Positions 51,842 to 60,818 of a DNA stretch of 64,000 nt are shown piece by piece. The notes below the pieces were generated by a model. The model did not search any database and was not told the DNA's origin. It saw nothing but the letters and a program-made list of their open reading frames with translations. The stretch is from Kineococcus sp. TRM81007. GTDB lineage: Bacteria > Actinomycetota > Actinomycetes > Actinomycetales > Kineococcaceae. Where the stretch lies: assembly GCF_022669155.1 (NCBI RefSeq), contig NZ_JALBVB010000056.1, forward strand, positions 312,471 to 376,470, in the 5' to 3' direction. Each line of letters opens with the position of its first letter. Positions within the stretch are counted from its first letter, which is position 1. Position numbers and translations under genes: made by a program.

Positions 51842-52642
51842 TCAGGAGGGGCGGCGGTGCACGTGCGCCGCGTCCGCCTGCTGCACCGGCCGCACCACGA
51901 CCCGGTCCAGGTCCACGTGCGGCGGGCGCGTGACCGCGAAGGCGACGACCTCCGCGACGTCCTGCGCGCTCAGCGGCGTCAGGCCCTCGTAGACCTTCGC
52001 GGCCGCCCCGGCGTCGCCCAGGCGCACCAGCGAGAACTCCGTCTCCACCATGCCCGGCGCGACCTCGGTGACCCGCACCGGCTCGCCCACCATCTCCTGG
52101 CGCATCGTGCGGCACAGCGCGTTCACGGCGTGCTTGACGGCCGTGTAGCCCCCGCCGCCGGGGTAGGTCTCGAACCCGGCGATGGAGCCGAGGACCACCA
52201 CGTGCGCGTCGCCGCCGCGCCGCATCGCCGGCAGCAGCGCCCGGTGCACCCGCAGGACCCCCAGGACGTTCACGTCGTACATGCGCCGCCAGCCCTCGAC
52301 GTCGCCGTCCTCGACCCGGTCGGTGCCCAGCGCACCCCCCGCGGAGTGCACCACGACGTCCACCTCCGGCAGCGCGTCCACGAGCGCCGCCACCGAGGCG
52401 TCGTCGGTGACGTCCAGGGCCACGGCCCGCCCGCCCACCTCGCGCGCCAGCTCCTCGCAGCGCTCCACCCGGCGCGCGGCCGCGACCGTGTCGAAGCCCG
52501 CCGCGGCCAGCGCCCGCACCGTCGCGGCGCCGATGCCGCTGCTGGCGCCGGTCACCAGCGCGGTGCGCCGGCGCGGCGACGGGTCGGTCAGCGCCACGGC
52601 GGGCTGCTGGACGGGGCTCTGCGCGGGTTCCTGGTCGGGCAC
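51842..52642 (-). CDS. Short-chain dehydrogenase/reductase (SDR)
   Basis: 266 residues with the classical SDR motifs: TGASSGIG nucleotide site, DVTDD, VVHSAGGALG, NVLGVLRVHRALLPAM, catalytic Ser in GSIAGFETYP, and Y-x-x-x-K in YTAVKHAVNAL, plus a PGMVETEF segment. NAD(P)-dependent; substrate unknown. GTG start at 52642. Single gene divergent from the DUF2530 gene (42-base gap). It does not appear to be in an operon. Confidence 0.9.
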   Translation of the reverse strand: MPDQEPAQSPVQQPAVALTDPSPRRRTALVTGASSGIGAATVRALAAAGFDTVAAARRVERCEELAREVGGRAVALDVTDDASVAALVDALPEVDVVVHSAGGALGTDRVEDGDVEGWRRMYDVNVLGVLRVHRALLPAMRRGGDAHVVVLGSIAGFETYPGGGGYTAVKHAVNALCRTMRQEMVGEPVRVTEVAPGMVETEFSLVRLGDAGAAAKVYEGLTPLSAQDVAEVVAFAVTRPPHVDLDRVVVRPVQQADAAHVHRRPS

Positions 52643-52684
52643 GGGCCCATCCCAGCAGACGCGCCCGCCCGGCACACTGGGGGT

Positions 52685-52987
52685 GTGCGCCTGTACCTGC
52701 CGCCGTCGAAGGCCAAGCCCGCGCCGCCCCCGCTGCGCACCGACGACCGCCGCGCCGTCCTGGTGGGCCTCGCCGTGTGGGGCGTGCTGCTCGTCGTCGC
52801 CCTCGCCGTGCCCGAGGTGCGCGACACCGGCGAGGGGCGCTGGCTCGGCTCGTGCGTCGCCGGCCTGGCGCTGGGTCTGGTCGGGCTCGCGCACGTGCAC
52901 CGCCGCGAGCGGCGCGCGGCCCGGCGCAGGGAGGACGGGCCCGCCGGGGCGGGCGACCCGCGACCGCACGAGCGCCCCGGTCCCTGA
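52685..52987 (+). CDS. DUF2530 small membrane protein
   Basis: A 100-residue protein with two membrane segments (AVLVGLAVWGVLLVVALAV; LGSCVAGLALGLVGLAHV) and basic, Arg-rich ends; the pattern PPSKAKPAPPPLRTDDRRAV before the first helix matches DUF2530. Role unknown. GTG start at 52685 preceded by a G-rich stretch. Its stop lies at the start of an 18-bp tandem repeat. Confidence 0.82.
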   Translation: MRLYLPPSKAKPAPPPLRTDDRRAVLVGLAVWGVLLVVALAVPEVRDTGEGRWLGSCVAGLALGLVGLAHVHRRERRAARRREDGPAGAGDPRPHERPGP

Positions 52988-53031
52988 CCCGCTCGAACCC
53001 CTGACCCGCTCGAACCCCTGACCCGCTCGCA
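52984..53031. repeat. 18-bp tandem repeat over the DUF2530 stop
   Basis: ctgacccgctcgaacccc at 52984-53001 and 53002-53019, with a partial third copy (53020-53031). The first copy holds the stop (TGA at 52985-52987). Since 18 is a multiple of three, the next copies add in-frame stop codons. Confidence 0.95.
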
Positions 53032-53127
53032 CGCGTGGGCCCCGGCGTGCAACGCGGCGCACCGCCCCGGCGTCCCCCCTGCAGGAGCGGGGACCGGCCC
53101 CGCACCGTCAGGACGAGGAGACGCGCC

Positions 53128-53658
53128 GTGCGAGACCACACCGAGCCCCACACCGAGCACACCGAGCACACCGCCGGGCGCCGTGCGGGCAGCACCCGCA
53201 CCGCCGGCCGCGGGCCGTCCACGCACCGGCGGCGCGCCGGGGCCGCCGCTGCCGCCGCGCTGGCGATCGCCGGGGCCGCCGCGGCCGCGACCTCGTCCTC
53301 CGCCGCCACCCCGGCTCCGCCCGCGCCCACCCGGGCCTCGGTCGTCGCGTCCGGGGAGGACGCGCACGCCGTCGACGCCCTCGCCGCCGGCCCGCTGGCC
53401 TCCGTGCTGGGCACCGGGGTCCTGCTGACCGCCGCCGACGCCCTCCCTGCCGCCACCGCCGACCAGCTTCGGGAGCGCGACCCGGGCCTGGTGTACGTCG
53501 TCGGCGGGGCGGGCGCCGTCTCCGAGCAGGTCGTCGACCAGATCGACGCCCTGCTGGGCGCGGACACGGTGGTGCGGCTGGACGGCAGCGACCGCTGGGC
53601 CACCGCCGCGCGCGTCACGGCGGCCACCGAGGGCTTCGTGGAGGCCCCCCTGGAGTGA
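53128..53658 (+). CDS. Secreted single cell-wall-binding-repeat protein
   Basis: A 176-residue protein. The N-terminus is His/Thr/Arg-rich (TEPHTEHTEHTAG), followed by a signal-peptide-like helix (AAAAAALAIAGAAAAAT). The remainder is a cell-wall-binding-repeat-2 unit (VVASGEDAHAVDALAAGP, VYVVGGAGAVS, LDGSDRWATAARVTA). GTG start with GAGGAG eight bases upstream. It carries only about one repeat, unlike the three in the protein at 1183-2703, and has no other domain. It may be a small wall-binding relative or a decayed larger gene. Confidence 0.72.
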   Translation: MRDHTEPHTEHTEHTAGRRAGSTRTAGRGPSTHRRRAGAAAAAALAIAGAAAAATSSSAATPAPPAPTRASVVASGEDAHAVDALAAGPLASVLGTGVLLTAADALPAATADQLRERDPGLVYVVGGAGAVSEQVVDQIDALLGADTVVRLDGSDRWATAARVTAATEGFVEAPLE

Positions 53659-53662
53659 GGTC

Positions 53663-53697
53663 CGGCGGCGGCGCCGTCAGGACCGGCGCCGCCGCCG
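53663..53697. terminator. 13-bp-arm bidirectional terminator
   Basis: Perfect arms (53663-53675 and 53685-53697) around gtcaggacc, between the cell-wall-binding gene and the sacsin-like gene (converging). It has no T-tract. Confidence 0.65.
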
Positions 53698-53705
53698 CGG
53701 GTGCG

Positions 53706-56700
53706 CTAGCCGGGCAGCTCCTCGGCCAGCAGGCGGGCGCGCCGCCCGGCTTCCGCGCCCAGCAGGTCGGCCACCACCCGGCGCAGCGCCCAGCGGCCCG
53801 CCGCCAGCGCCAGCCCCGCCGCGGCGCCCGGCGGGTCCACCGCGAGCACCCGGCCCACCGGGCCGGGTGCACCGGGAGGACCGGGAGGACCGGTCCAGAA
53901 CGCCACCGGCCGCCCGTCCACGCGCAGGCCCGGCGCCTCTTCCCACGTCGGCGGGCAGCCCGGCAGCAGCGCCCGCACCTCCGCGGGGACGTCGCGGTGC
54001 CGCACCGGGCCGGTGTCCACCCGCCCGTCGGCCCGGTCGGAGGCCAGGTCCAGCTCCAGCAGGTCGGCCACCGCCGCGGCGTGCCGGGACGGCACCAGCA
54101 ACCGCGGGCCCAGGTCGGTGCGCTGCGCCCAGCACGGGTCGTCGGCCACCACGACGTCGTCGGCCGCCGCCCGCACCACCCGCCCCGCCCCGTCCAGCGC
54201 AGACAGCTCCTCCGGCGCCCCGCCGGGCGGCAGGTCGGCGGCGTGCCCGGCCAGCAGCACCCACACCCGCAGCAGGTCCGCCACCGGCACCGCCGCCGGG
54301 TCCGCGGCGGCCGCGTCCAGCAGCGCACGGGCGTCGGCCGGTCCCGCCGCGGTCAGCTCGTCCAGCACGCCCAGCGCCGCGCGCACCGCCGCCGGCAGCC
54401 CGCCCGTCCAGCCCGGGGCGGGCGGCAGCCAGGCGGGGGCGGTGCCGCCGGCGGCCCGGCTGACCGCGGGCAGCGGCCCGCGCGTGCGCAGCCACCAGGC
54501 CGCCGGACCCGGGCGGTGCCGGCCCGCCACCGACCACGGGCGGGTCAGGGCCGTCGCCCCCGCCGGTGCGGCGGCCAGCTCGCCCAGCACGTCCGGCCAC
54601 CGGTCCACCACGAGGTCCAGGTCGGGCACGGCCCAGGCGTCCTCCACGACGGTGCCCGCCGGCCCCGCCGGGCCCTCGTCCAGCAGGTCGCCCCAGACCT
54701 CCTCGGCGTACTCGTCGAGCCCCGCCAGCCCCCGCTCGACGGCGTCGCCGACCTCGTCCGGGTCGGCCAGGTCCAGGGCGTGCACGGGGACCGCCGCGAG
54801 GGCGCTGAGCACCCCGGCGGCCCGCAGCACCCCCGGCCCCCACGCCGCGAGCAGGTCCGGGTCCACCTCGGCCACCGCGTCCGGGTCCAGCGCACCGGCG
54901 GCGAGCGTGCCGGACAGCACCAGCGCGCTCGCGGGGGCGAGCTCGCCGTCCGCGTCGCGCAGCGCCAGGTCGCGCAGCACCGGCACGTCGTGCGCCGCCC
55001 GGACCACCGCGCCCTCGTCGACCGCGTCCTCGTCGTCGGCGCCGCCGGTCACCGCGGCCTCCACGACCGCGAGCACCGCATCCGCGACGGCGTCGGGGTC
55101 CTCGGCGTCGGGGGAGCCCGCCACCGCTGCCGCCAGCGCCGGGTCCGTCAGCAGCGCCCACGCCCCGCCCTCGCGCGCGCCCAGGCGCACCAGCAGCTCA
55201 CCCGCCGGGCCGGCCACCGCGTCCGGGTGGGCCACCCGCAGCCCGTGCCCGGCCAGCAGCCGCGCGGCGTCCGCGTCCAGGGCCGCCGCGCTCGCCGCGT
55301 CCGGGACGACGACGCCGCGAGCGCCGTGCACGGTGCGCCCGTCCAGCAGCGGCACCGGCAGCCCCGACATCGCCTCGCGCGCCGGGCCGTCGCCCGCCAG
55401 CGGCAGCAGCGCCGCGAACAGCTCCCGCGCCGTGCCCGGCGAGCCGCCACCGGGCAGCAGCTCCAGCGCGTCGGCCAGCCCGAGGCGCAGAACCCCCAGG
55501 TCGGTGAGCAGGCGGTCCACGGCGCGCGGGGCCGCCACCAGACCCGCCAGCGACGGCGCCAGCGCCGCCAGCAGGCGCCGGTCGTCCGACCCCGCCCCGC
55601 GCAGCGCGACCGCCGACGCCGGGCGCAGCAGCAGCCGGCCGGCGTCCTGCCCGGCGTCCTCCGGGGCGCCTTCCACGGCCGGCAGCAGCGGGACCTCGCG
55701 GGCGCGCCGCAGGACCCGCTCGCGCAGCTCCGCGTCCAGCCGCCCGGCGGGCACCCCGTGCGGCAGCAGCGGCAGGGCGTCACCGCCGTCGGCGGCCACC
55801 TCCACCAGCAGGTCGCAGTACGCCCCGGCGGCCGCGTCCAGCACCGCGTCCGCGGCCGGGCCCGGCACCACCCGGCGGCGATCCGGGCCCAGTGGCAGGG
55901 TCGCCACCAGCAGCGCCGGCCACGGCAGGTCCTCGTCGGTGGGGGTGGGCGCGCACAGCACCCCGGGCCCGGCGACGGGGGAGGCCCCGGCGGCGGGGGA
56001 GAGGAGGTCGGTGGCCGGGGTCGCGGCGGGCGCCGTGCGCGGCAGCGCCCACGCCAGGTGCCACGCCGGACGCTCACGCTCCTCCACGCCGCGCCCGGCC
56101 AGCGCGGCGGCCCCGTGCCGGCCGGAGCGGTGCAGCACCCGCCAGCGCTCCGCGACGTCGCGCAGCACGCGCCGCGGCTCTCCCGGCACCTCCACCACGA
56201 CCTCGTCGAGCGCCGGCAGCGCCAGCAGCAGCACGTCGTCCACCCCGGCCAGCAGCGCGGCGGCCAGCTCCCGGGCCGCGGCGTCGCGCAGCGGCAGCTC
56301 CACCGCGGTGTCGTACCCGGCGGGTGGCGGCTCGGCCGCGACGGCGAACGGCAGCCGCAGGACGGGGACGTGCCCGCCGCGCCGCTCCACCTCCGCCCGC
56401 AACCCCTCCCCGCCCGGGGCCCGCGCCGCCACGTCCACCAGGTCGGCGCTCGCGGTGCGGGAGAAGCCCACCGCCCCGGTGGTGGAGGTGACCACCGGGG
56501 CGTCGGTGACGGCGAGCACGGCGGAGAAGCCCACGCCGAAGCGGCCCACCAGGTCGCTGCCCGCACCGCGCTTGGCGGAAGCGCGCAGCGTCGCCAGCCC
56601 CTGCACGCCGGCCGCGTCCAGCGGGGCGCCGGTGTTGGCGGCCAGCAGCCGCCCCGCCCCACCGGCGGGGTCACCGGCCCGGTCACCGGCCCGGTCGCCC

Positions 56701-56945
56701 GCCGGGTCGTCGGTCAGGCGCAGCAGGAGGCGTCCGGGCACCCCGGCGGCCGCGGCGGCGTCGGCGGCGTTCTGCGCCAGCTCCACCACCAGCCGGTCGC
56801 GGTAGGCGCCGAGGGCGGCGTCCTCCTCGGCGTTGGCGTCCTCCCGCAGCCGCGCCGGGGAGGCCGTCCAGGCGTCCAGGACGTTCCGGCGCAGCCGCGC
56901 GGTGCCGAACGGGTCGCCGGCGGCCGCGCCCGCGGGCCGGCTCAG
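53706..56945 (-). CDS. Sacsin/Hsp90-like (GHKL) ATPase of unknown function
   Basis: 1079 residues. N-terminal GHKL ATP-binding domain: YRDRLVVELAQNAADAAAA (N-box), LLAANTGAPLDAAGVQGLATL, SAKRGAGSDLVGRFGVGFSA (G2). The remaining ~850 residues are Leu/Ala/Arg-rich repeats with no domain I know. Similar actinobacterial proteins are called sacsin N-terminal ATP-binding-like. No ATG, GTG or TTG is in a reasonable place: the frame has only a CTG (56945-56943) overlapping the stop of DUF3027 as CTGA. Upstream GTGs would lie more than 150 bases inside the neighbour. An AGDRAGDRAGD repeat (about residue 80) is due to a tandem duplication. ATPase call likely; start uncertain. Confidence 0.75.
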   Translation of the reverse strand: MSRPAGAAAGDPFGTARLRRNVLDAWTASPARLREDANAEEDAALGAYRDRLVVELAQNAADAAAAAGVPGRLLLRLTDDPAGDRAGDRAGDPAGGAGRLLAANTGAPLDAAGVQGLATLRASAKRGAGSDLVGRFGVGFSAVLAVTDAPVVTSTTGAVGFSRTASADLVDVAARAPGGEGLRAEVERRGGHVPVLRLPFAVAAEPPPAGYDTAVELPLRDAAARELAAALLAGVDDVLLLALPALDEVVVEVPGEPRRVLRDVAERWRVLHRSGRHGAAALAGRGVEERERPAWHLAWALPRTAPAATPATDLLSPAAGASPVAGPGVLCAPTPTDEDLPWPALLVATLPLGPDRRRVVPGPAADAVLDAAAGAYCDLLVEVAADGGDALPLLPHGVPAGRLDAELRERVLRRAREVPLLPAVEGAPEDAGQDAGRLLLRPASAVALRGAGSDDRRLLAALAPSLAGLVAAPRAVDRLLTDLGVLRLGLADALELLPGGGSPGTARELFAALLPLAGDGPAREAMSGLPVPLLDGRTVHGARGVVVPDAASAAALDADAARLLAGHGLRVAHPDAVAGPAGELLVRLGAREGGAWALLTDPALAAAVAGSPDAEDPDAVADAVLAVVEAAVTGGADDEDAVDEGAVVRAAHDVPVLRDLALRDADGELAPASALVLSGTLAAGALDPDAVAEVDPDLLAAWGPGVLRAAGVLSALAAVPVHALDLADPDEVGDAVERGLAGLDEYAEEVWGDLLDEGPAGPAGTVVEDAWAVPDLDLVVDRWPDVLGELAAAPAGATALTRPWSVAGRHRPGPAAWWLRTRGPLPAVSRAAGGTAPAWLPPAPGWTGGLPAAVRAALGVLDELTAAGPADARALLDAAAADPAAVPVADLLRVWVLLAGHAADLPPGGAPEELSALDGAGRVVRAAADDVVVADDPCWAQRTDLGPRLLVPSRHAAAVADLLELDLASDRADGRVDTGPVRHRDVPAEVRALLPGCPPTWEEAPGLRVDGRPVAFWTGPPGPPGAPGPVGRVLAVDPPGAAAGLALAAGRWALRRVVADLLGAEAGRRARLLAEELPG

Positions 56946-57793
56946 GGCGCCGGTGCGGGCTCGGCCTGCTCCGCCGCCGCCTCCGGCCCGTCCGCCGGTT
57001 CCGCCGCGGGGTCGACCAGCTCCAGCTCGTCCGCCGTCAGGTCGTCCACCAGCGGCGCGCTCGGCGTCTCCGGCTCGGCCTCCACGTCCGTCTCGCTGTG
57101 CGCGCCGCACCCGTGGTCGGCGCTGACGACGCGACCGTCCTCGGGCGACCACTCGTTGGCGCACACCCCGAACACCTGGCGCAGCGAGCCGGCCAGCAGC
57201 AGGAAGTACCCGCACGTGGAGCACGGCGCCTTCGCGTGCTCGGCGACCTCGGAGGCGGGACCGCGGTCGCCCTCGTACCAGCGTCGCGCGGCCTCGTCCC
57301 GGCCCAGCGCCGACACGACGCGCTCGCGGCCCAGGCCCAGCTCGAACAGCGCCAGCTCGTCGGCCTCGGTCTCACCGGTCGCCTGGTAGCCCTGCTCCAG
57401 GTACGGGTCGTCCGCCCTGCGCGGCAGCGTGTCCTTCGGGCCGACGTCACCGGGCGCGATGCGCTCGGCCCACGGCAGCCACTCCGGGGGGCGCAGCGCG
57501 TCCTCGCCCGGCAGCAGGCACACCTCGTTGACGGTGACGTTGCGGGCGCGGGAGGCGCGCGTGAGCGTCACCGTCCAGCGCCAACCCCGGTACCCCGGCA
57601 GCAGGCACGCGAAGGTGTGGCTGACGAGGCGGTCGCCCTCGGCGACGGCACCCAGGTGCTCGCCGACGGCGCCCTCCTCGGCGATCTCCTCGGCCGCGGA
57701 GCGGGCCAGGTCCACGGCCGCGGCGGCCGCCGCGTCCAGGGCGGGCCTGCGGGTGCGGCGCGGCCTGGCCGCGGTGCTCTCGGCCACCCTCAC
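56942..57793 (-). CDS. DUF3027 protein
   Basis: 283 residues with the DUF3027 layout: GDRLVSHTFACLLPGYRGWRWTVTLTRASRARNVTVNEVCLLPG (e.g. YRGWRWTVTLTRA), then EDALRPPEWLPWAERI, a zinc-like CSTCGYFLLLAGSL, VCANEWSPEDGRVVS and GCGAH. The tail is acidic. The cysteine pairs suggest metal binding, not proven. The GTG start overlaps the cold-shock gene's stop (GTGA), and the sacsin-like gene overlaps its end. This three-gene set is likely one operon. Function unknown. Confidence 0.85.
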   Translation of the reverse strand: MRVAESTAARPRRTRRPALDAAAAAAVDLARSAAEEIAEEGAVGEHLGAVAEGDRLVSHTFACLLPGYRGWRWTVTLTRASRARNVTVNEVCLLPGEDALRPPEWLPWAERIAPGDVGPKDTLPRRADDPYLEQGYQATGETEADELALFELGLGRERVVSALGRDEAARRWYEGDRGPASEVAEHAKAPCSTCGYFLLLAGSLRQVFGVCANEWSPEDGRVVSADHGCGAHSETDVEAEPETPSAPLVDDLTADELELVDPAAEPADGPEAAAEQAEPAPAP

Positions 57794-58173
57794 GCCTCGA
57801 GGTCGTCGGCGACGGCGCGCAGCACGGTGGCGACCTTCCGGGCGCCGCCCTTCTCGGGGTAGCGGCCCCGGCGCAGCGACGCGGAGACGCCGTCGAGCAG
57901 CTTGATGAGGTCCTCCACGATGACGACCATGTCCTCCGGCTTCTTGCGGGTGGCGCGCGCCACCGAGTGCGCCGGCTCCAGCAGGCGCACCGACAGCGCC
58001 TGGGCGCCGCGCTGGCCCTGCACCACGCCGAACTCCACGCGCGCGCCCTTGGCGAGCGTCGTGGTGCCCGCGGGCAGCGCCGAGGTGTGCACGAACACCT
58101 CCCCGCCGTCCTCGGCGGCGAGGAAGCCGAAACCCTTGTCGGTGTCGAACCACTTGACCTTGCCAGTCGGCAC
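57790..58173 (-). CDS. Cold-shock domain protein with C-terminal extension
   Basis: 127 residues. Residues 1-~70 are a cold-shock domain: VPTGKVKWFDTDKGFGFLAAEDG (RNP1 KGFGFL), GGEVFVHTSAL (RNP2), RVEFGVVQGQRGAQALSVR. The remaining ~55 residues are a helical extension (KKPEDMVVIVEDLIKLLDGVS). It binds single-stranded nucleic acid; the extension suggests a specific partner. GTG start with gagaagg upstream. First gene of the DUF3027/sacsin-like operon. Confidence 0.88.
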   Translation of the reverse strand: MPTGKVKWFDTDKGFGFLAAEDGGEVFVHTSALPAGTTTLAKGARVEFGVVQGQRGAQALSVRLLEPAHSVARATRKKPEDMVVIVEDLIKLLDGVSASLRRGRYPEKGGARKVATVLRAVADDLEA

Positions 58174-58283
58174 GGGAACCTTCTCGTCTGAGCGTCGGTC
58201 GCGGCGCGGAGCCGCGGCCCGGGTGATCGTCGGTCGTCTGCGGGCCGTCGCGCCGCCCGGAGGGTCGCGACGGTCCCCCAAGG

Positions 58284-59015
58284 TTAACGGGGCGCGGGTG
58301 CGCCGCCTTCCCCTCCGTCCGCGGACGCCGCCGCCAGGGCGGCGGCGTGCGAGGCCAGCCAGGCGGGGAAGGCGTCCAGCCCGTCCAGCACCACGTCGGC
58401 GCCCGCCTCGCGCAGCGCCGCCGCGTCGTGCGCGCCGGTCGTCACGCCCACGGCCACCGCACCGGCCACCCGCGCGGCCCGCACGTCGCCGGGGTGGTCG
58501 CCGACGTAGGCGGTCGCGCCCGCCTCGGCCAGCCGCTCGCCCTTGCGCTCGGCGAAGAGGTCCCCGGCGACGTCCTCGGGACGCACCGCGCCGTCCAGCC
58601 CCGCGGACGCCAGCACCCGGTGCACGTTCGGGGTGTGCTTGGCGCTGACGACGACGCTGCGCCCGCCGTGCGCGGCCGGCGCCGCCAGGGCGGCCGCCGC
58701 CCCCGGGTAGGCCCGCACGCCCGGCACGCCCAGCGACGGGTACAGCTCCCGGTAGCGCGCGGCCAGCTGCTCCACCCGCTCCGGGGAGGTGCCCGGGGCC
58801 AGGCCGGCGACGATGAGCTCCAGCGGCATCCCCGCGTACGGCCACACGTCCGCGGCGCCCACGTGCACCCCCGCCTCCGCGAGCGTCGCGCGCAGCGTCG
58901 CGGCGATGCCCTCGCTGGAGTCCACCAGCGTCATGTCCAGGTCGAAGCCGACGACGGGCGCCGCGGGGGCGGGCGGCGTGGGCGCGGGGCGGTCGGTCTC
59001 GGCCGGGGAGGTCAC
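58284..59015 (-). CDS. HAD-family hydrolase (phosphoglycolate phosphatase-like)
   Basis: 243 residues. HAD motif I is FDLDMTLVDSS, followed by a C1 cap (about residues 35-95), motif II VVVSAKHTPN (the usual Thr/Ser replaced in part by Ser), motif III Lys (FAERKGERL) and motif IV GDHPGDVRAAR. The cap type fits phosphoglycolate phosphatase-like enzymes; the true substrate is unknown. GTG start without a ribosome site, possibly leaderless. It diverges from the superoxide dismutase gene. Confidence 0.87.
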   Translation of the reverse strand: MTSPAETDRPAPTPPAPAAPVVGFDLDMTLVDSSEGIAATLRATLAEAGVHVGAADVWPYAGMPLELIVAGLAPGTSPERVEQLAARYRELYPSLGVPGVRAYPGAAAALAAPAAHGGRSVVVSAKHTPNVHRVLASAGLDGAVRPEDVAGDLFAERKGERLAEAGATAYVGDHPGDVRAARVAGAVAVGVTTGAHDAAALREAGADVVLDGLDAFPAWLASHAAALAAASADGGEGGAPAPR

Positions 59016-59214
59016 GCGGACAACAGTGCCAGGCGCCACCGACACCCCGTCCACGGCGGCGTGATCACCAGGTGGGATGCTGGCCGCGGCCGGTTGCGCG
59101 GCCCGGTGGGCTGCGCGAAGGTCGAGCGCGCGGGTGCCCCGCAGCCCGGGGACCCCCGGGGCCGTCCGCCCCGCGCGAGGACCCACGTGAAGGACGAGGA
59201 GACGACGAGACGAC

Positions 59215-59838
59215 ATGGCTGACTACGCGCTGCCGGACCTTCCGTACGACTACTCCGCGCTCGAGCCCCACATCTCGGGGACGATCATGGAGCTGCACCA
59301 CGACAAGCACCACCAGGCGTACGTGACGGGTGCCAACACGGCCCTGGAGAAGCTGGCCGCGGCGCGCGACGCCGACGACCTGGCGACCGTGAACCTCCAC
59401 GAGAAGAACCTGGCCTTCAACCTGGGTGGGCACGTGAACCACTCGGCGTTCTGGCCGAACCTGTCCCCCGAGGGCGGTGACAAGCCGACCGGTGAGCTGG
59501 CCGCCGCCATCGACGAGCAGTTCGGCTCGTTCGACAAGTTCCGCGCGCACTTCGCGGCCGTGGCCGCCGGCGTGCAGGGTTCCGGCTGGGCGATCCTCGC
59601 CTGGGACTCGGTGGGGCAGAAGCTCATCAACGTGCAGCTGTACGACCAGCAGGGCAACATCGCGCTCGGCCTGGTGCCGATCGTGCTGCTGGACGTGTGG
59701 GAGCACGCGTACTACCTGGACTACAAGAACGTCCGCGCCGACTACGTCAAGGCGTGGTGGAACGTCGTGAACTGGGCCGACGCCGCCCAGCGCTTCGAGA
59801 AGGCGCGCACGCAGACGGCGGGCCTCATCGTCCCCTGA
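59215..59838 (+). CDS. sodA: Superoxide dismutase (Fe/Mn family)
   Basis: 207 residues. The metal ligands are all present: His28 (MELHHDKHH), His76 (HVNHSAFW), Asp160 and His164 ([12 protein letters not shown]). The GGHVNH segment is typical of the Mn type, but metal preference cannot be settled from sequence. It converts superoxide to oxygen and peroxide. ATG with gacgaggagacgacg-like purine-rich upstream sequence. It is read towards the LysR gene, and a strong hairpin follows. Confidence 0.94.
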   Translation: MADYALPDLPYDYSALEPHISGTIMELHHDKHHQAYVTGANTALEKLAAARDADDLATVNLHEKNLAFNLGGHVNHSAFWPNLSPEGGDKPTGELAAAIDEQFGSFDKFRAHFAAVAAGVQGSGWAILAWDSVGQKLINVQLYDQQGNIALGLVPIVLLDVWEHAYYLDYKNVRADYVKAWWNVVNWADAAQRFEKARTQTAGLIVP

Positions 59839-59874
59839 TCGTGCGGTGACGGTGCGCCGAGGCGCGGCGTCGGG

Positions 59875-59907
59875 CGAGGGGCGGTCCCCGGTGGGGGCCG
59901 CCCCTCG
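59875..59907. terminator. Terminator hairpin after superoxide dismutase
   Basis: 10-bp perfect arms cgaggggcgg (59875-59884) and ccgcccctcg (59898-59907) around a 13-base loop that contains a cccc/gggg inner pair. It lies between convergent sodA and LysR genes. Confidence 0.65.
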
Positions 59908-59939
59908 TCGCGTCCGCACCGGTGCGGCCACCGGTGCGC

Positions 59940-60818
59940 TCAAGCCGGCAGGTGCGCGGCGAGCAGCGCGAGGAACGCCCGCGCCGCCGCGGACGACCCG
60001 GCTCCCGCGTGCACGGCGCACACCCGGCGCACGGGCGCGTCGGCCACCGCCACGGCCCGCACCCCGCCGGCGGTGCGCGCGGCCGCGGCGGGCAGCAGGG
60101 CGACGCCCACGCCGGCGCGCACGAGGTCCAGCAGGAACGGCGCGGAGGAGCTCTCGACGGCGACGTCGCGCGCCAGGCCGGCCGCGGCGAACGCCTCGTC
60201 GCTCTGCCGGCGGCCGCTGGTGCCGGCGGGGAAGTCCACCCCCGGGCGCCTCGCCACTTCCCGCAGCCGCAGCCGGTGCCGCCGGGCCCACGGGTCGTCC
60301 TCGGCGACGACCGCCACCAGGGGCTCGGTGGTGATCACCTGCGTCTGCACGCCCACCGGCGGCTCGCTGAGCGCGGTGCCGGTGAACCCGACGTCGAGGG
60401 TGCCGGCGACGACGTCGGCCACGGTCCGCGCGGAGGTCTGCTCCACGACGGTGGCGCGCACGCCGGGGTGCTGCTCGCGCAGCCGCGCCAGCAGGCCCGC
60501 CAGGTCCACGTCCGCCAGCGTCGGGATGGTGCCGATGCGCAGCGGTCCCTCGACGGCCCCGGTGGCCGCGGCGACGTCGGTGCGCAGCCGGTCCAGCTCG
60601 GCCAGCACGGCGCGGGCGCGCGGCAGCAGCGCCTCGCCGGCGGAGGTGAGCCGCACGCTGCGGCTGGTGCGCTCGAACAGCGCCGTGCCGAGCTCGTCCT
60701 CCAGCCGGGCGACGTGGGCGCTGAGGGCGGACTGGGCGATGCCGACCTCGTGCGCGGCGCGGGTGAAGTGCAGCGTCCCGGCGACGGCCAGGGCGCACCG
60801 CAGCTGCAGCGGGGTCAC
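59940..60818 (-). CDS. LysR-family transcriptional regulator
   Basis: 292 residues, full LysR length: helix-turn-helix (LQLRCALAVAGTLHFTRAA, QSALSAHVARLEDELGTALF, RLTSAGEALLPRA) and the periplasmic-binding-like effector domain (LRIGTIPTLADVDL, LDVGFTGTAL, VRAGVGVALLPAA). The inducer and targets are unknown; the divergent neighbour at 60995 is a possible target. GTG start. Confidence 0.9.
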   Translation of the reverse strand: MTPLQLRCALAVAGTLHFTRAAHEVGIAQSALSAHVARLEDELGTALFERTSRSVRLTSAGEALLPRARAVLAELDRLRTDVAAATGAVEGPLRIGTIPTLADVDLAGLLARLREQHPGVRATVVEQTSARTVADVVAGTLDVGFTGTALSEPPVGVQTQVITTEPLVAVVAEDDPWARRHRLRLREVARRPGVDFPAGTSGRRQSDEAFAAAGLARDVAVESSSAPFLLDLVRAGVGVALLPAAAARTAGGVRAVAVADAPVRRVCAVHAGAGSSAAARAFLALLAAHLPA

